A DNA stretch of 64,000 nucleotides from Zhengitettix transpicula (lineage: Eukaryota > Arthropoda > Insecta > Orthoptera > Tetrigidae), in contig CM073590.1 in the NCBI GenBank assembly GCA_037074705.1, forward strand, positions 113,728,100-113,792,099. The letters are read 5' to 3'. Positions 48,325-59,600 of the stretch are shown piece after piece. A program made the translations under genes and the position numbers. The stretch's first letter is position 1, and every line of letters begins with the position of its first letter. Below the pieces are notes generated by a model. That model searched no databases. It was given only the letters and a program-made list of their open reading frames with translations, and was not told where the DNA came from.

Positions 48325-49640
48325 TATATATATATATTTAATATGTGTAATCTGAAAATTATCATTTGATAAATAAATAAACAGTTCAGCCCATATGCCA
48401 CAATAGTTTATGAATTAATTGAACCAAACAAAATCAGTTACTAGACTTTTCGTCCACAATTTTGTGAATTCTTCGAGTAAAGAGGTAATGTGCAGTTGGG
48501 AATATATGCATATATATCTATATTCCAAAATAGAATAATTTTTTATATTTGTACCCTTAGGTCGGGTCTTTGTCTCCAGCTTTAAATTTTCAGAGGATCG
48601 AACCAGATTATTCATAATGTGACATACCATGGAAACGCTCAGTGAAAAGCGTTGATTGACAGAAATCCCTGAACGCAGCTCAAATACGTAATTGTATGCG
48701 AAGTTATCTCGCAAAGGAATCTTGGCATTATTTCCGGTTATTGCAGTTTTCTACACGTGCACTCAAGTACAGATTTTTACAATTCAAAATCAGTAATCTG
48801 CGCCGTTGGTTGTATTTTGTTATACAATAAGTGGACGCATTTGAATAAGAAACATATCTGCAAATACATTTCAAAGATCATGTAACGGAACTGTCAGTGC
48901 GATATGTAGTGTTTATTCAAGCGCATACTTAAAATGTGGCAAATTCATAATCAAGTGAGTATCTAGTATTTTCGATCGTTCATATGGATATTTTCTTCGC
49001 GAACGAGGGTACACCTCGCTTTTTAACGCGTTTACTGATTGATAATTAAATGTTGTTATATAATATTAACAAATAAATCAAGCAACTTAGTAACATAAAG
49101 AATTCAGTTATAAGGGAACTTTACTTAATTAAATAGTTAAAGGGTAAAATAATTAAAACCCAATTGACTTCTGAACTTAAAAAGAAAAGAGTCCCTTAAT
49201 TTTCTGGACGCCTTCGTTTCGGTAAAAGGTATTGAATTACAAACTAATGAGTTTCTGATATCGACGTTTTATGGACATTTTTTTAATTGTCTCTGTTTTA
49301 ATTATATCCCCAAATACTCAGCTTATCAAAAACTTAATTAAGATTCGTTTCATAACAATAGCTATATATTAATGTTTATATTTAAATTTCCCAAATTCTG
49401 ATGGCTAATTTAAACGTGTTATATTCTATCAAGAAAGGTATCATCAATATACAAAACACAAAAAATTTCCCCAAACAACCTAAATATCAGAGCTATTACA
49501 TCAAAATATATATTATAGTTCCATTTTTATAGAATTTACATTTGAAATTAATGTAATTGTTAAAAGCTTGCAACAATAAGATCATATATAAATTCACCAA
49601 TTCATAATAATTTATTATAAAAGGCCGTAAAAGTTTTTTC
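48325..49640. other. unassigned sequence
   Basis: The 99-codon minus-strand frame at 48415-48714 has no recognised domain. Reverse transcriptase motifs of the Penelope type were looked for upstream of 49640 and not found. Confidence 0.35.
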
Positions 49641-49860
49641 AACTATATGGACAAACAAAATGTTGCATAACACATTTAATGTTAGGTCTGTAATGTTTGT
49701 TATACTGGACAAACCAAACGGGCTTTTGAAATTCACATCGAAGAAAATGTTTAAAAGTTGAAACAACCTAGTAAGAAAAATTTAGTTCTCACTAAATACA
49801 TCAATGTAAATCACCATAGTTGTGTTGCTGTATTATATTCTAAAATAAAATGTTATGATA
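49640..49860 (+). pseudogene. Penelope-like element, GIY-YIG endonuclease relic
   Basis: The translation at 49686-49745 reads VCNVCYTGQTKRAFEIHIEE. C..CY.GQT.R.F..R..E is the recognisable core of the GIY-YIG endonuclease at the C-terminus of Penelope-like retroelement proteins; the conserved Arg here is His. Stops flank it on both sides and the reverse transcriptase part is not visible, so only a decayed 3' remnant remains. The repeats at 50.4-52.3 kb just downstream fit the terminal repeats of the same element type. Confidence 0.6.
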
Positions 49861-50382
49861 GATTAATGCCTATAATACTAAACAATTTAGTTTAATTCCT
49901 TATCTTTTCATTTTTTTACTGATACGCAAAACCTTAGTAACAGTATCTATATTCTTAAATAACCTGTTTGAACTCCTCGTGTTTGTCTTTATTGTTGTTT
50001 GTAACCATACTGTGTAATTACTGAAGTTTATGTACTCCTGATTACGTCCACGAAACATTGAATTAGTAATGTGTGCTCACGTAATTTAACTGACGCATTG
50101 GTCTTTTCCATGTTATCGTTTTTTATTGTCGGTTATAGCTGTGCCAATTAAATAAAGTAGCCCACAATTCACAAAGGAATATTTTACTTCTGAGTAAAAG
50201 AATTAACTTTACGATAATAATGAAATTGATTTCAATAAAAAAAATTTACATTATAAATACATAAGGTTTAATAAGTTATTTGGAAACTAATTTAAAAGTA
50301 ACTACTGCGAAGTTAATTCTGACCACACCCAATATTCTATGGATTTTTTATGTATGAGATTATTAGATTTCAACAAAATATT

Positions 50383-50665
50383 AACGTCTGTTGAAAATAA
50401 TAATGATAAAAATGACCTTTATACAGCCAAACTTAAAAAAAAGAGACACTTGAACTAAGTAATCATGAATTTAAAAATGACTGACGTTTCGACGCGGATT
50501 AGCGTCTTTTTATAACGACGAATAACTTAAGACTGGAAATTCAACAGTGATCTAAAATCAAAGATGAAACATAAGAGCCAAAGGACTAAAAATAAAACTT
50601 TATATAACTTGTTGAGACTCTGAATCACAGTATTTGTATTATTTTTATTATACAGAATTTCATAA
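50383..50665 (-). repeat. Penelope-like terminal repeat unit 1
   Basis: It starts ACGTCTGTTGAAAATAATAA and contains GACGTTTCGACGCGGATTAG then CGTC, then AACATAAGAGCCAA and TATATAACTTGTTGAGACT. It is a direct repeat of unit 3. The strand given is that on which the GAAACGTC motif reads forward. Confidence 0.7.
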
Positions 50666-51326
50666 ATTAATTAATTCTCAATAATGTGGTTCTCTGTCTA
50701 AAATGAGGTGGTGTCAAAATCGAAACAGTGATTAAGTTTAATATTTGGTAATAGGAGTATGTTTACAAGTTGACACTTTGAAATTAGATTTATGTTCGTT
50801 ATTCCTGTTATTTAAAATCCTTTTTGTTTGGACGATATAAGAAAATTCAGAATTTGAACACTTAATTCTATAAACAACATTGGTAGTGGAAAACTTATTA
50901 ATAATTGTGTCCTTTGATTAAACCATAAAAATAAGATTTAGACTTAAAAATGCCAGAAAATTGTACATTTTCAAACAAAAGCATTTGATGAAATAATGAC
51001 ATTTCACAGAAAGGTAACAAAATAAATTAATTGTACATATTTTTCCTTATAACGTTGTTTTGGTTGAGTCCTAAATTAATTATAGGTAATCTAATGTTTA
51101 TGTACTTAGAAATAAATTCAATAGGATAGAGGTTGGCCACTAAAATATTTTTGACATAGTAGATGTTGTTAAAATGATAGAATCGGATAATAATACAGTT
51201 TTGTCAACCAAATTGTTGGCAACCTTGTGTATAACAGGATGGTCAGACAAGAAATTTAGAACACGGCTTGAAACGGTTGGTTTGTGATAGTATTTAAACC
51301 TCAATTTATGATTGATACGGGTTTTT

Positions 51327-51520
51327 CTAGGGTTTGTCCTGCATTTCTTTAGGCGAATGCCGGGTAGGATCCTTAAAATATAGCCCGGAGGCTCTAGTTA
51401 ACCCTTGGCTACCTTCCTCTACCCTTCCACTTCCCCCCTTTCAAATCCCTTCATATGCTATTAAAGGGGAGTTGCCACCATGTGGATTATCCTCATATAG
51501 CCTGTTACCTAAAAAAAATA
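51327..51520 (+). mobile_element. A-tailed retroposon family, copy 6 (5'-truncated)
   Basis: The sense strand reads GGTTTGTCCTGCATTTCTTT, GCCGGGTAGGATCCTTAAAA, ACCCTTGGCTACCTTC and GCCTGTTACCTAAAAAAAAT. It holds the 3' third of the family, inserted between two Penelope-like terminal repeats. A 110-codon frame from 51334 merely reads through it. Confidence 0.88.
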
Positions 51521-51684
51521 CCAGCAATACAGTTATAAGGAATAATACAAAAAATATTAACATGTTTGTGATAAGTATCCAGTTTGAAACTAAGTGTTCC
51601 AAGACAATAATTTTCCAACTGACTCATAACTCCGCTAGAATCGGAGATAGAGGTGAATTCATATGAAACCCGCGGATTTGGTAC

Positions 51685-51775
51685 TAAAGGTTGTGAAAAA
51701 GTCGCTAATCCGCGCCGAAACGTCCGGCATATTTAAATTCAAATTGACCTAGTTTAAGTTTCTATTTTTTAATAA
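51685..51775 (+). repeat. Penelope-like terminal repeat unit 2 (partial)
   Basis: GAAAAAGTCGCTAATCCGCG then CCGAAACGTCCGGCAT, followed by a diverged body. It lies inverted relative to unit 3, which starts 9 bp later. Confidence 0.65.
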
Positions 51776-51783
51776 ACCAAAAA

Positions 51784-52040
51784 TTAACGTCTGTTGAAAA
51801 TAATAATATTAAAACTGCTTTTATCACAGACAAAATTAAAAAAGATACACTTAAAATTTGTATAATTTGATTTTAAAGCTGCCGGACGTTTCGACGCGGA
51901 ATAGTGTCTTTTTCTAACGGCGAATAATTTCAGACGGTAGTAGAACAACCAACGAAAATCACAGATAAAAACTAAGAGCCAAATGCCTTAAAACAAAATA
52001 TCATATAACTTGTTGAGACTTTTTGTATCATGTTTAATAT
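51784..52040 (-). repeat. Penelope-like terminal repeat unit 3
   Basis: It has the same order as unit 1: ACGTCTGTTGAAAATAATAA, CTGCCGGACGTTTCGACGCG, ATCACAGATAAAAACTAAGA, and CATATAACTTGTTGAGACTT. Confidence 0.75.
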
Positions 52041-52084
52041 TAACTATAGATAGTTATAGTTTATATATCTCTTTGATATTAATA

Positions 52085-52330
52085 GTATTTGTATTAAAAA
52101 GCATACATTAAACATGACACAGAAAGAATCAACAAGTTATATATTTTGCTTTTAGTTTTTATCTGTGATTTTGGTTTGTTCAACTACAGTCTTAAATTAT
52201 TCGCAGTCAGAAAAAGTCGCTAATCCGCGTCGAAACGTCCGGCAGCTTTAAATGTTACTTATTTTAAGTGTTTCTTTTTTGATTTTGTCTGTTATAAAGG
52301 TCGTTTTAATATTATTCAATTTTTTAAGTT
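52085..52330 (+). repeat. Penelope-like terminal repeat unit 4 (inverted)
   Basis: The reverse complement of units 1 and 3: ATCAACAAGTTATATA, TTTTTATCTGTGATTTTGGT, AAAAAGTCGCTAATCCGCGT then CGAAACGTCCGGCAGCTTTA. With unit 3 it forms a long palindrome-like arrangement (51784-52330). Confidence 0.75.
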
Positions 52331-52334
52331 TGTC

Positions 52335-55300
52335 CGTACAAAGGTCGTTTTTAGCATTTTTTAAATTAATTTTTAATGTATTTAGTTAAACATATGGCAT
52401 TAATTTATAATTATTTTTAACGCCAAAAAATGCACAATATGATTAATTAGACATTGTTAAACAACTCAAATTAAGTTTTGTACTAATAAAGGAATGAATG
52501 TAACACTTTCAGCCACGGCCTTAATCTGGAGAGGGTATAAAGTAATTACCTCTCGGCGTCGACCACTCTCGGGGAACATAGGCTGGAATTTAACAAACAA
52601 AATTAAAATTGCGAATAACCACGCTTGGTCGACAATGATGTTCATTCTTAATATGTTGGAAATGCCATTTACCGTTTTTTTCTGAGTGACTGTTGGAAAG
52701 TGGTTCAGAACAATCATTTATCCAACTGTTGCCCAACATTGTCTCTAAAAATATGTTCATTACAATATGAACTAATTTTTACTTGAGAAAAAACATTATA
52801 AGGTATTATCCGGAAATCACATAAAATAAATTTCATTCGAGAAAGAGATTATTGAAACTACTGAAACTTGTTTTTATTGTAAGCATAAAAGATGAATTCT
52901 GTCAATACTTCGGAATCTCATTTTGATTATTATCGTAATTGATTAATGCTCATATTACATTCAATTCATATTTTATGAGAATTGATTTTCGTAGGATAAA
53001 TTACTCTAACGATGAAAGTATTTGAATAAATTATATTTTTACGATATGTGTAAGGACCACGAATGAAAAATAATCATGCTTTATTAATTTTGTAAAATAA
53101 ATTGTTGATACTTGTGTTCCATAAATTTTTATTTATATTGATTTACTTATGTTTTTATAAGAAATGTGATAATTTTTTTAAATATCAAATAAATATAATT
53201 CTATTTAAAATGCGTTTTCACAATTTTTCATGAGATACTCGCTTATTCGTGATCTTCGTTGCATCGTTAATAGGAAATTGCGTTCAACTTGATAGCTTTT
53301 GATACGTGAGAAAGTAGTACAAGGTTACCTCTGCAAGTTTTGCTAGCAAGCTGCTCACTCGGGCTTTATTCCCCTTCCGTACCCCATCAGCTACTAAATT
53401 TCCCACGTGCGTCACGTCAGTTGTGACAAACGTGCGGAAATTTTGGTGCTTATCAAGTCGTTTTATGAAACAGGTCCGAGTCCAAAAAATATTCATGTTT
53501 TTACAGATTTCTGATCACAGATAGCCTGGCCACATTATTTACTAATGAAATACGAGTTTTCTTATTTAAAATTGTTCGTTTTACAGAGAGTTACTGTAAT
53601 TGAAGTGTATTGATACACCATGGTTAATGTAAATACACGACAGGGTTACATCGCGAATGAAAATGTTTGATCAAGAAACTCATTCGTTCCACTAGCACGT
53701 CTACTTTATTTATTTGGTCAGACATGCGAATATTAAAAGTAATATTTTCATAAAACTTAACCAATATCAGACTTATATTAAGAAGTAGAAAATGGCAGAA
53801 TCTTTATTTATATAAAAACTTTAATATAATAAATTATTTAAAATTCAACGTTACGTTTTTTCCTTTATTTAGGGACCTTCATAAACGTTAGCTAAAATTA
53901 TTGGAGAAATATAATGAAAAAAAAAACAAGAAAAATATTAAATTACAATTAAATAAAGTATAAATGATTACTTATATTACTAAATAAACAATTTATGTTT
54001 AAATTTAAGTAAAGAGTATAGGGAACGAGGATTGACGTTGATTACTCTCAATTCGGCCACAGGAAGTGATAGAGAAGCTCTATATTTTTTCACTTGTTTA
54101 TTAAAATTTAATGATTTAGAACATGTATAAATTATTCTTTAATAATGTAAGAAAACACATTGTCTGAGTTTATTTATTCGTTTATGATTGATTCTATTTA
54201 TTGTTTTCTCATATTTCTCAAAAAAACTTTAGATAACGATTGAAGATGTCCCTAATCAAACCGAAGAAACGTTACATCGAATTTTACATTTAGAATTATT
54301 TTTTAAAATAAATATTCTGACTTCTGGCTATATTCTACTAATTTTAATTAAAAGTAATAAACAAAATAGTTCAACTATCAGGCTCTCTGAAATATTTCTC
54401 CTTTTATTTTAGTTAGAATAGATTACTTATTATTTCCCATTAAAGGTTATACTATAGGTCATTGCGTGATCATTCGAATGTTACGACAATAAAAGCTTTC
54501 CTACACGTAATAGTAGCAGTAGCTAAAGAATTAAATTATTCTAACAAATGATGCTAATTTAATATAATGAGAAATGTAGGATAATTACTTGAGTATTCGC
54601 TTACTTATTTGCATAAGGGAACAAATTGGTTATAGTTCCATATGATATACTACGACAAATCAATTTAATTCTAGTATTGCAGTCTTAATTTCACAGCGCA
54701 TTATTCGTAAAATATTTTCAGAGTAATCACATGTAAAGTTAAATGGTATATTAATTCAGAAAGAGCAGAAGAAGCTTTCAATCAAACATCAGCCATATAG
54801 GAGAGGAAATTGAATTAAGGGATCACGATGGTAAAATATTATCCAATTGCATTTTACTTATTTATGAACGTTAGAAAGGACCCGGATTCTCCAAATTCTG
54901 TACTTCCCATGCAACAACTATGTGATTCTCGACTGTGACTGGTACGAGTAGGAAAAAATTCTATTTACGTTGTGTGGATTAACAAACTTGAGGTGAAAAA
55001 CAGGAGAGGAAAAGGAAATTTAATATCATAGTAATTCCCCTGACCCAAGCTGGAAAGTTGATCTTGAAAGAGCTAGCCAAGAAAATATCTGGATTTCAAT
55101 GAAATAGCCGAGTATTACGTAAGACATGGGCGTCACCTAGAGCGCTCACTTCTATAAGCACAGATAATGAATTTCTAATAAGCGTTATGAAACTATATCA
55201 TTACACGTCTGGAGGAATTAATAATATATACAGACCAACAATCTCAAATATATTTGATGCCGCTATCCGTTGAGAAAACTTTCAATGTGTTCTATTATTT

Positions 55301-55735
55301 TGAATTTCTCTTCAATTTCTTCGGTAAAAAGAAACAATCTGCATTAAGCTTTGGAGAGTTTATGACGAGAATTTGATTTAAATTGGAGTCCACATACATA
55401 CGTTTAGAATACATGTCTTTGCCTGTAAGTACTGATGGAGGTCTGCGGGAGTAGTCCCAGTAGTACCCGATCTAACATTAGGATGACAGTTTGTTGTTTG
55501 AAAAACAATAGTGGTCTAATGTATGAACGTAATTAAGCTTAAGTTTGATTACGCTATTTGTTTGACAGCCGCCGATAGTGAACGCTCTAAGGGAGTTTGT
55601 AAACATGGAAAAAAATGGTCTTCGTTATGCGGAACAATATTTTCATATGATAGTTCCCAATCCAATCAATATCAAACTAGAGTTATACTCTTGGGGAATA
55701 CAATACTAGGTGATTGAGTTTGAACGAAACCGCAC
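52335..55735. other. unassigned AT-rich sequence
   Basis: Overlapping frames at 52466-52717 and others at 53284-53496 and 55523-55717 have no recognised domain. No gene is supported. Confidence 0.4.
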
Positions 55736-55737
55736 TA

Positions 55738-56520
55738 GCTGCCAAGACCAACGTCGCAGTGTTCGACCAAATGAAATTGTGACGAAAAACCACAAAATGG
55801 TATTGGATGACCATCACTAAAAGTGTGCGAGCTAACAGACAAGGTTAGGCATTTTAAAAAAGTGCTGTACATCGCATATTGACTGCAAATATGGACATTA
55901 GAAAATTGTGAGTAAGAAGAGTGTCGAGTTTGATTACAATTGAACAGTATCGTAAGGATGTTTCGATCTATTCTTTGGCGATGTCTCACAGTAATAAAGT
56001 CGAGGTTTTCCTTACAGTCATAACTATAGAAGAAATATGTGCCCATAACTTCAGACCTGAGACTAAGGAACAGTAGAAAAAAATTAAGTGAAAGGTGAGA
56101 ATCGGCTCCAAAGAAGTGAATACAGTTTCATCTTCTGACGAAGTCATGGTATCAGTTTTTGGGATTTCTTGCTATAACTGTCTTCAAAAAGTATAAAAAA
56201 TCAACTGTGAGTGTTATGAAAATATGCTGCAGCGTATGGGTGTCTGAAATCATTTGAAAAAACGGCCGTATTTGGCAAAAACGAAAGTGTTTCATCAGGA
56301 CAATGCACCAGTTCATACATCCATTATCACGGTGGCCAAAATCAATGATTCAAATAGCAATAGGTTCCTCATGCACCCTGTGCACCAGATTTAGCTCATT
56401 TGGGTTATTCTTTACAAACATGAAAGAAATTGCTCGGTGATATAAGAGTTTCCAATAATGAAGAAGTGGAGTCTGCGGTTGATGGCTACTTTGAGGATCT
56501 CGAAGGTATTCACTTTAAAA
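55738..56520 (+). pseudogene. second mariner transposase relic
   Basis: Read through several stops and shifts, the plus strand gives EIVTKNHKMVLDD (55770s), EQYRKDVSIYSLAMSHSNK (55940s), EVMVSVFWD (56145s), FHQDNAPVHTS (56290-56323) and NNEEVESAVDGYFEDLEG to about 56505. This order is that of mariner transposases. The second catalytic Asp is kept (56299-56301); the first is Glu (ITIEE) and the third position is Gly (LAHLGY). The N-terminal DNA-binding part is not recognisable and no left inverted repeat was found. It belongs to a different mariner lineage from the element at 10648-11948. Confidence 0.8.
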
Positions 56521-56526
56521 TGTATC

Positions 56527-56690
56527 AAAAATCTACTGTTACTTAGTCTGAGGTGTGAAGTAATGGACACATGTTTCATCCATGGTTATGAATGGAAACA
56601 AAAACTCGATTTTATTGCTGTGAGACGACGCCAAAGAATAGATCGAAACATCCTTACAATATTGTTCCATTGTAAGCAAACGTGACACCA
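56527..56690 (-). repeat. inverted duplicate of the mariner D1 region
   Basis: On the minus strand the sequence from 56690 to 56527 matches the plus strand from about 55921 to 56080 closely. It encodes the same peptide block (KDVSIYSLASSHSNKIEF, then ITMDETCVHYFTPQTK) and, unlike the plus-strand copy, keeps the first catalytic Asp. It lies immediately after the relic above, in opposite orientation. Confidence 0.82.
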
Positions 56691-56699
56691 ATCTTACAC

Positions 56700-59600
56700 G
56701 TAGGTAATAATTTATAGCGCAAAAATGATAATACGTTGAGAAATAACTATATTTGTCCCACAATTCGTTGTTTTCTTTGTTATGTGGTAACTTCTGGGAC
56801 TTTCAACCCTGATAAAATAAAACTAAAACCCTCCAGTTGGAAACTCTGTTGACGTAAGAACACAAAATAAATAACAACTAAATGTTTTATGTGGTCTCTG
56901 CTGGTACCGACTTATCCATATCATATATTATTAAATAAGTAAAATATTTTATCTATTTGGTATTAGTAAATTTAATTTTTAAACACGTTTCACATATGAG
57001 TCTGATATCGGTAATATAATTTACGCGCGTAGTTCTGATATTATTTTGATCATGGACAATGTTTATGAAAATATTTTTGATAACTAATATTGAAAAAATG
57101 CCAAATCTGTAAATTACGGCCAGATTATAGTATTTTAAGGAATCATTTTCCATACGTTTAACTGCCCACCTTTCTTTTCGTGTTTTAGTACGTCTAAATT
57201 CAAATATTGCTAACATCCTACAATATTTGACGTATTCGATTTAAGTGAAATGAATAAAAATACTGAAATAAAAAAACTCGGGGGCTATGTGTGGTATGTA
57301 CGGCTGAATAGTTGGTGTAGCGGACAAAGTTACACGGAAAGGAGTAGTTTTCCGATTTTTGTTCCTCAAACTTCGTATTCAGGAAATTCCATACATTTCA
57401 CTTCTATGATTTGCTCATAGTTACGTGACAGTGGGTTGCTCGCGGGAAAGTTTATTTTTACAAATATATACATAATATTATATGAATTTATTTATCTCGC
57501 TCCAGTAATTTTTATCTATTCTTGTATATTTTTAAGCCTTAATTTAATAATCCATTTGGTTATTTTGGATTTCAATCACTATGTCGAAAATTATTTGCAG
57601 CTGGGAGCGTTTAAAATTGATATCTTTTCTATTTTATGTTTTTAATACAAATTCTACTGTCACTCATTGTTATCGTGTATGTGTGTGTGTGTGATTGAGA
57701 TAGGGAGTGTGGACATAAAAGATAGTGAGAAAAGTTTCTTGAAAAGAATAAGACAAATAACAGTAGCGCGGCGAAGAATTAAGACAAATTTTGTTCGAAA
57801 TATGTTATACGTAAATTATTTTCGGTAAATAAAAATATGAGTGAATACAAATCCAGAGATTGGTAACGCTAAGTTGAGTTCATTCTAGCGTTGGTCACAT
57901 TGAAAGTCTGATATTAATAGATAACTAAAATGACTGAAACACATTCAGGACACGAAAATGATTGGTTTTTATGGTCTAGATTCACATTACGTACGAATAC
58001 GAAATATAACATGTAGTTGACTGCTTGGTGTGGCCTCAGTATTTATTGATCTGATATTCGACAGGAAACGTAATTGAATTGATAATAATATGTTAAACAC
58101 TCCTCACATATCTTTGCGCATATATTTATCTTAACCGACATCGGGAGAGACACTGATCATTTCAGCGACTCTAAAACTGTGTTTTGTCACCAACGTGAGC
58201 CATTTTACATCATCACTCCCCTACCCTCCACACACTCACTTGTACACTGGAGATCAATTATGGCTCTGTTCTGTTCCTAAGCAACTGACTGGCGTCAGAT
58301 AGACGGAGTACGAAACGTGCCTTGACAATGAATATTGAAAATGTGAAAATCGATGCGGCGAAAACATGTAGATCTACTTGAGAGTACAGAACTGTGAAAT
58401 TATTCTCAGTTATTCCCGCGGAGGATATATTCGAATTTGGTTGGTGATATGTCAGGTTGGACAGAAACCCAAAAAGAGAAGCGTTTGAGAAGTGGCTTAT
58501 GTTTCTCGGGGTTTGCTGAAAATGAATCGATATTTTATGCAAGCAGTTTACTCCATCGCACGAATTTCTAAGACTTCTAAATTCACCGGACTTCATTTGC
58601 ATAGCTGGCTATTTCGTCGGAATTGATGTAATTTAGCCGCTGATCAAAGTAGTCACCAAGCTAATCAGTTGATATGAGGGATATTGTGGCCTGATAGTTG
58701 GCAATTATTAATGGTTTCCGGATTGGCCTGCTACGTAGATGGTAAAACGAGTGTTTGTACACGTGCGTACCGAGATGAAAGTGTGTACAGTTTGGTAGTC
58801 TTAAAGAAAGAACAGTTTAATGATTTTTTTTCATCGTGACGGATGTATTATTTGCACCCCAAGGAAGTTTTTAGTCTTTGAATATGGAGAGATCTGTGAT
58901 ACTTTTTTGAAGTTTTTAATTCATTTTAAATCTAAGAACAACGTTCCCTTCCCCCACCCCCCCTCAAAAAACTTATTTCACCAACAACGGCTCCAATATT
59001 TAACCGAAAACAGTAAAAGTACTGCCGCCATTCGTGTAGTCTGATTATCAGTATAAATATTGCGCTCTATTATTTATAGCACACGAGCCTTATTTGATCT
59101 TGTTTACCATTGATATATTACGTATATTCCTTTCTGTAAATTTAAAAACTTTCACACATGGTTAAAATGGAATAGTTGAATTATCTAGATTGTTTATTAA
59201 TACAAACGCGGGTTTTCAAATATTTATGTAACGTTATAAATCTTTCTTCCAAAAAAATGTTGAATATTTTCTTCGAACTTAACCCATTGGCAAAATTAAT
59301 CGTGGTATGATGAATAGTGAAGCTATTCCGAAGATATCCAAGAACATATTAACAGTAACGTACAAATGGCGTGTAAAATTTTCTCTGTTTATGGTTTGTG
59401 GGTGTATTATGGTTAAAAATGCGCATATAGTAACGTTTATGGTACTGCTTATTCAGGTATATCAATCCGTTATTGATTTGAAGGTTCTGCATGGAGAATC
59501 ACCGTTTTTCTGTGTATAAGAATTCGATGACGCCGCGGGACCTCTCTGTGGTGTTTTATAAAAGAATACTAACGTAAAAATATTACTATATCTACTAAAT

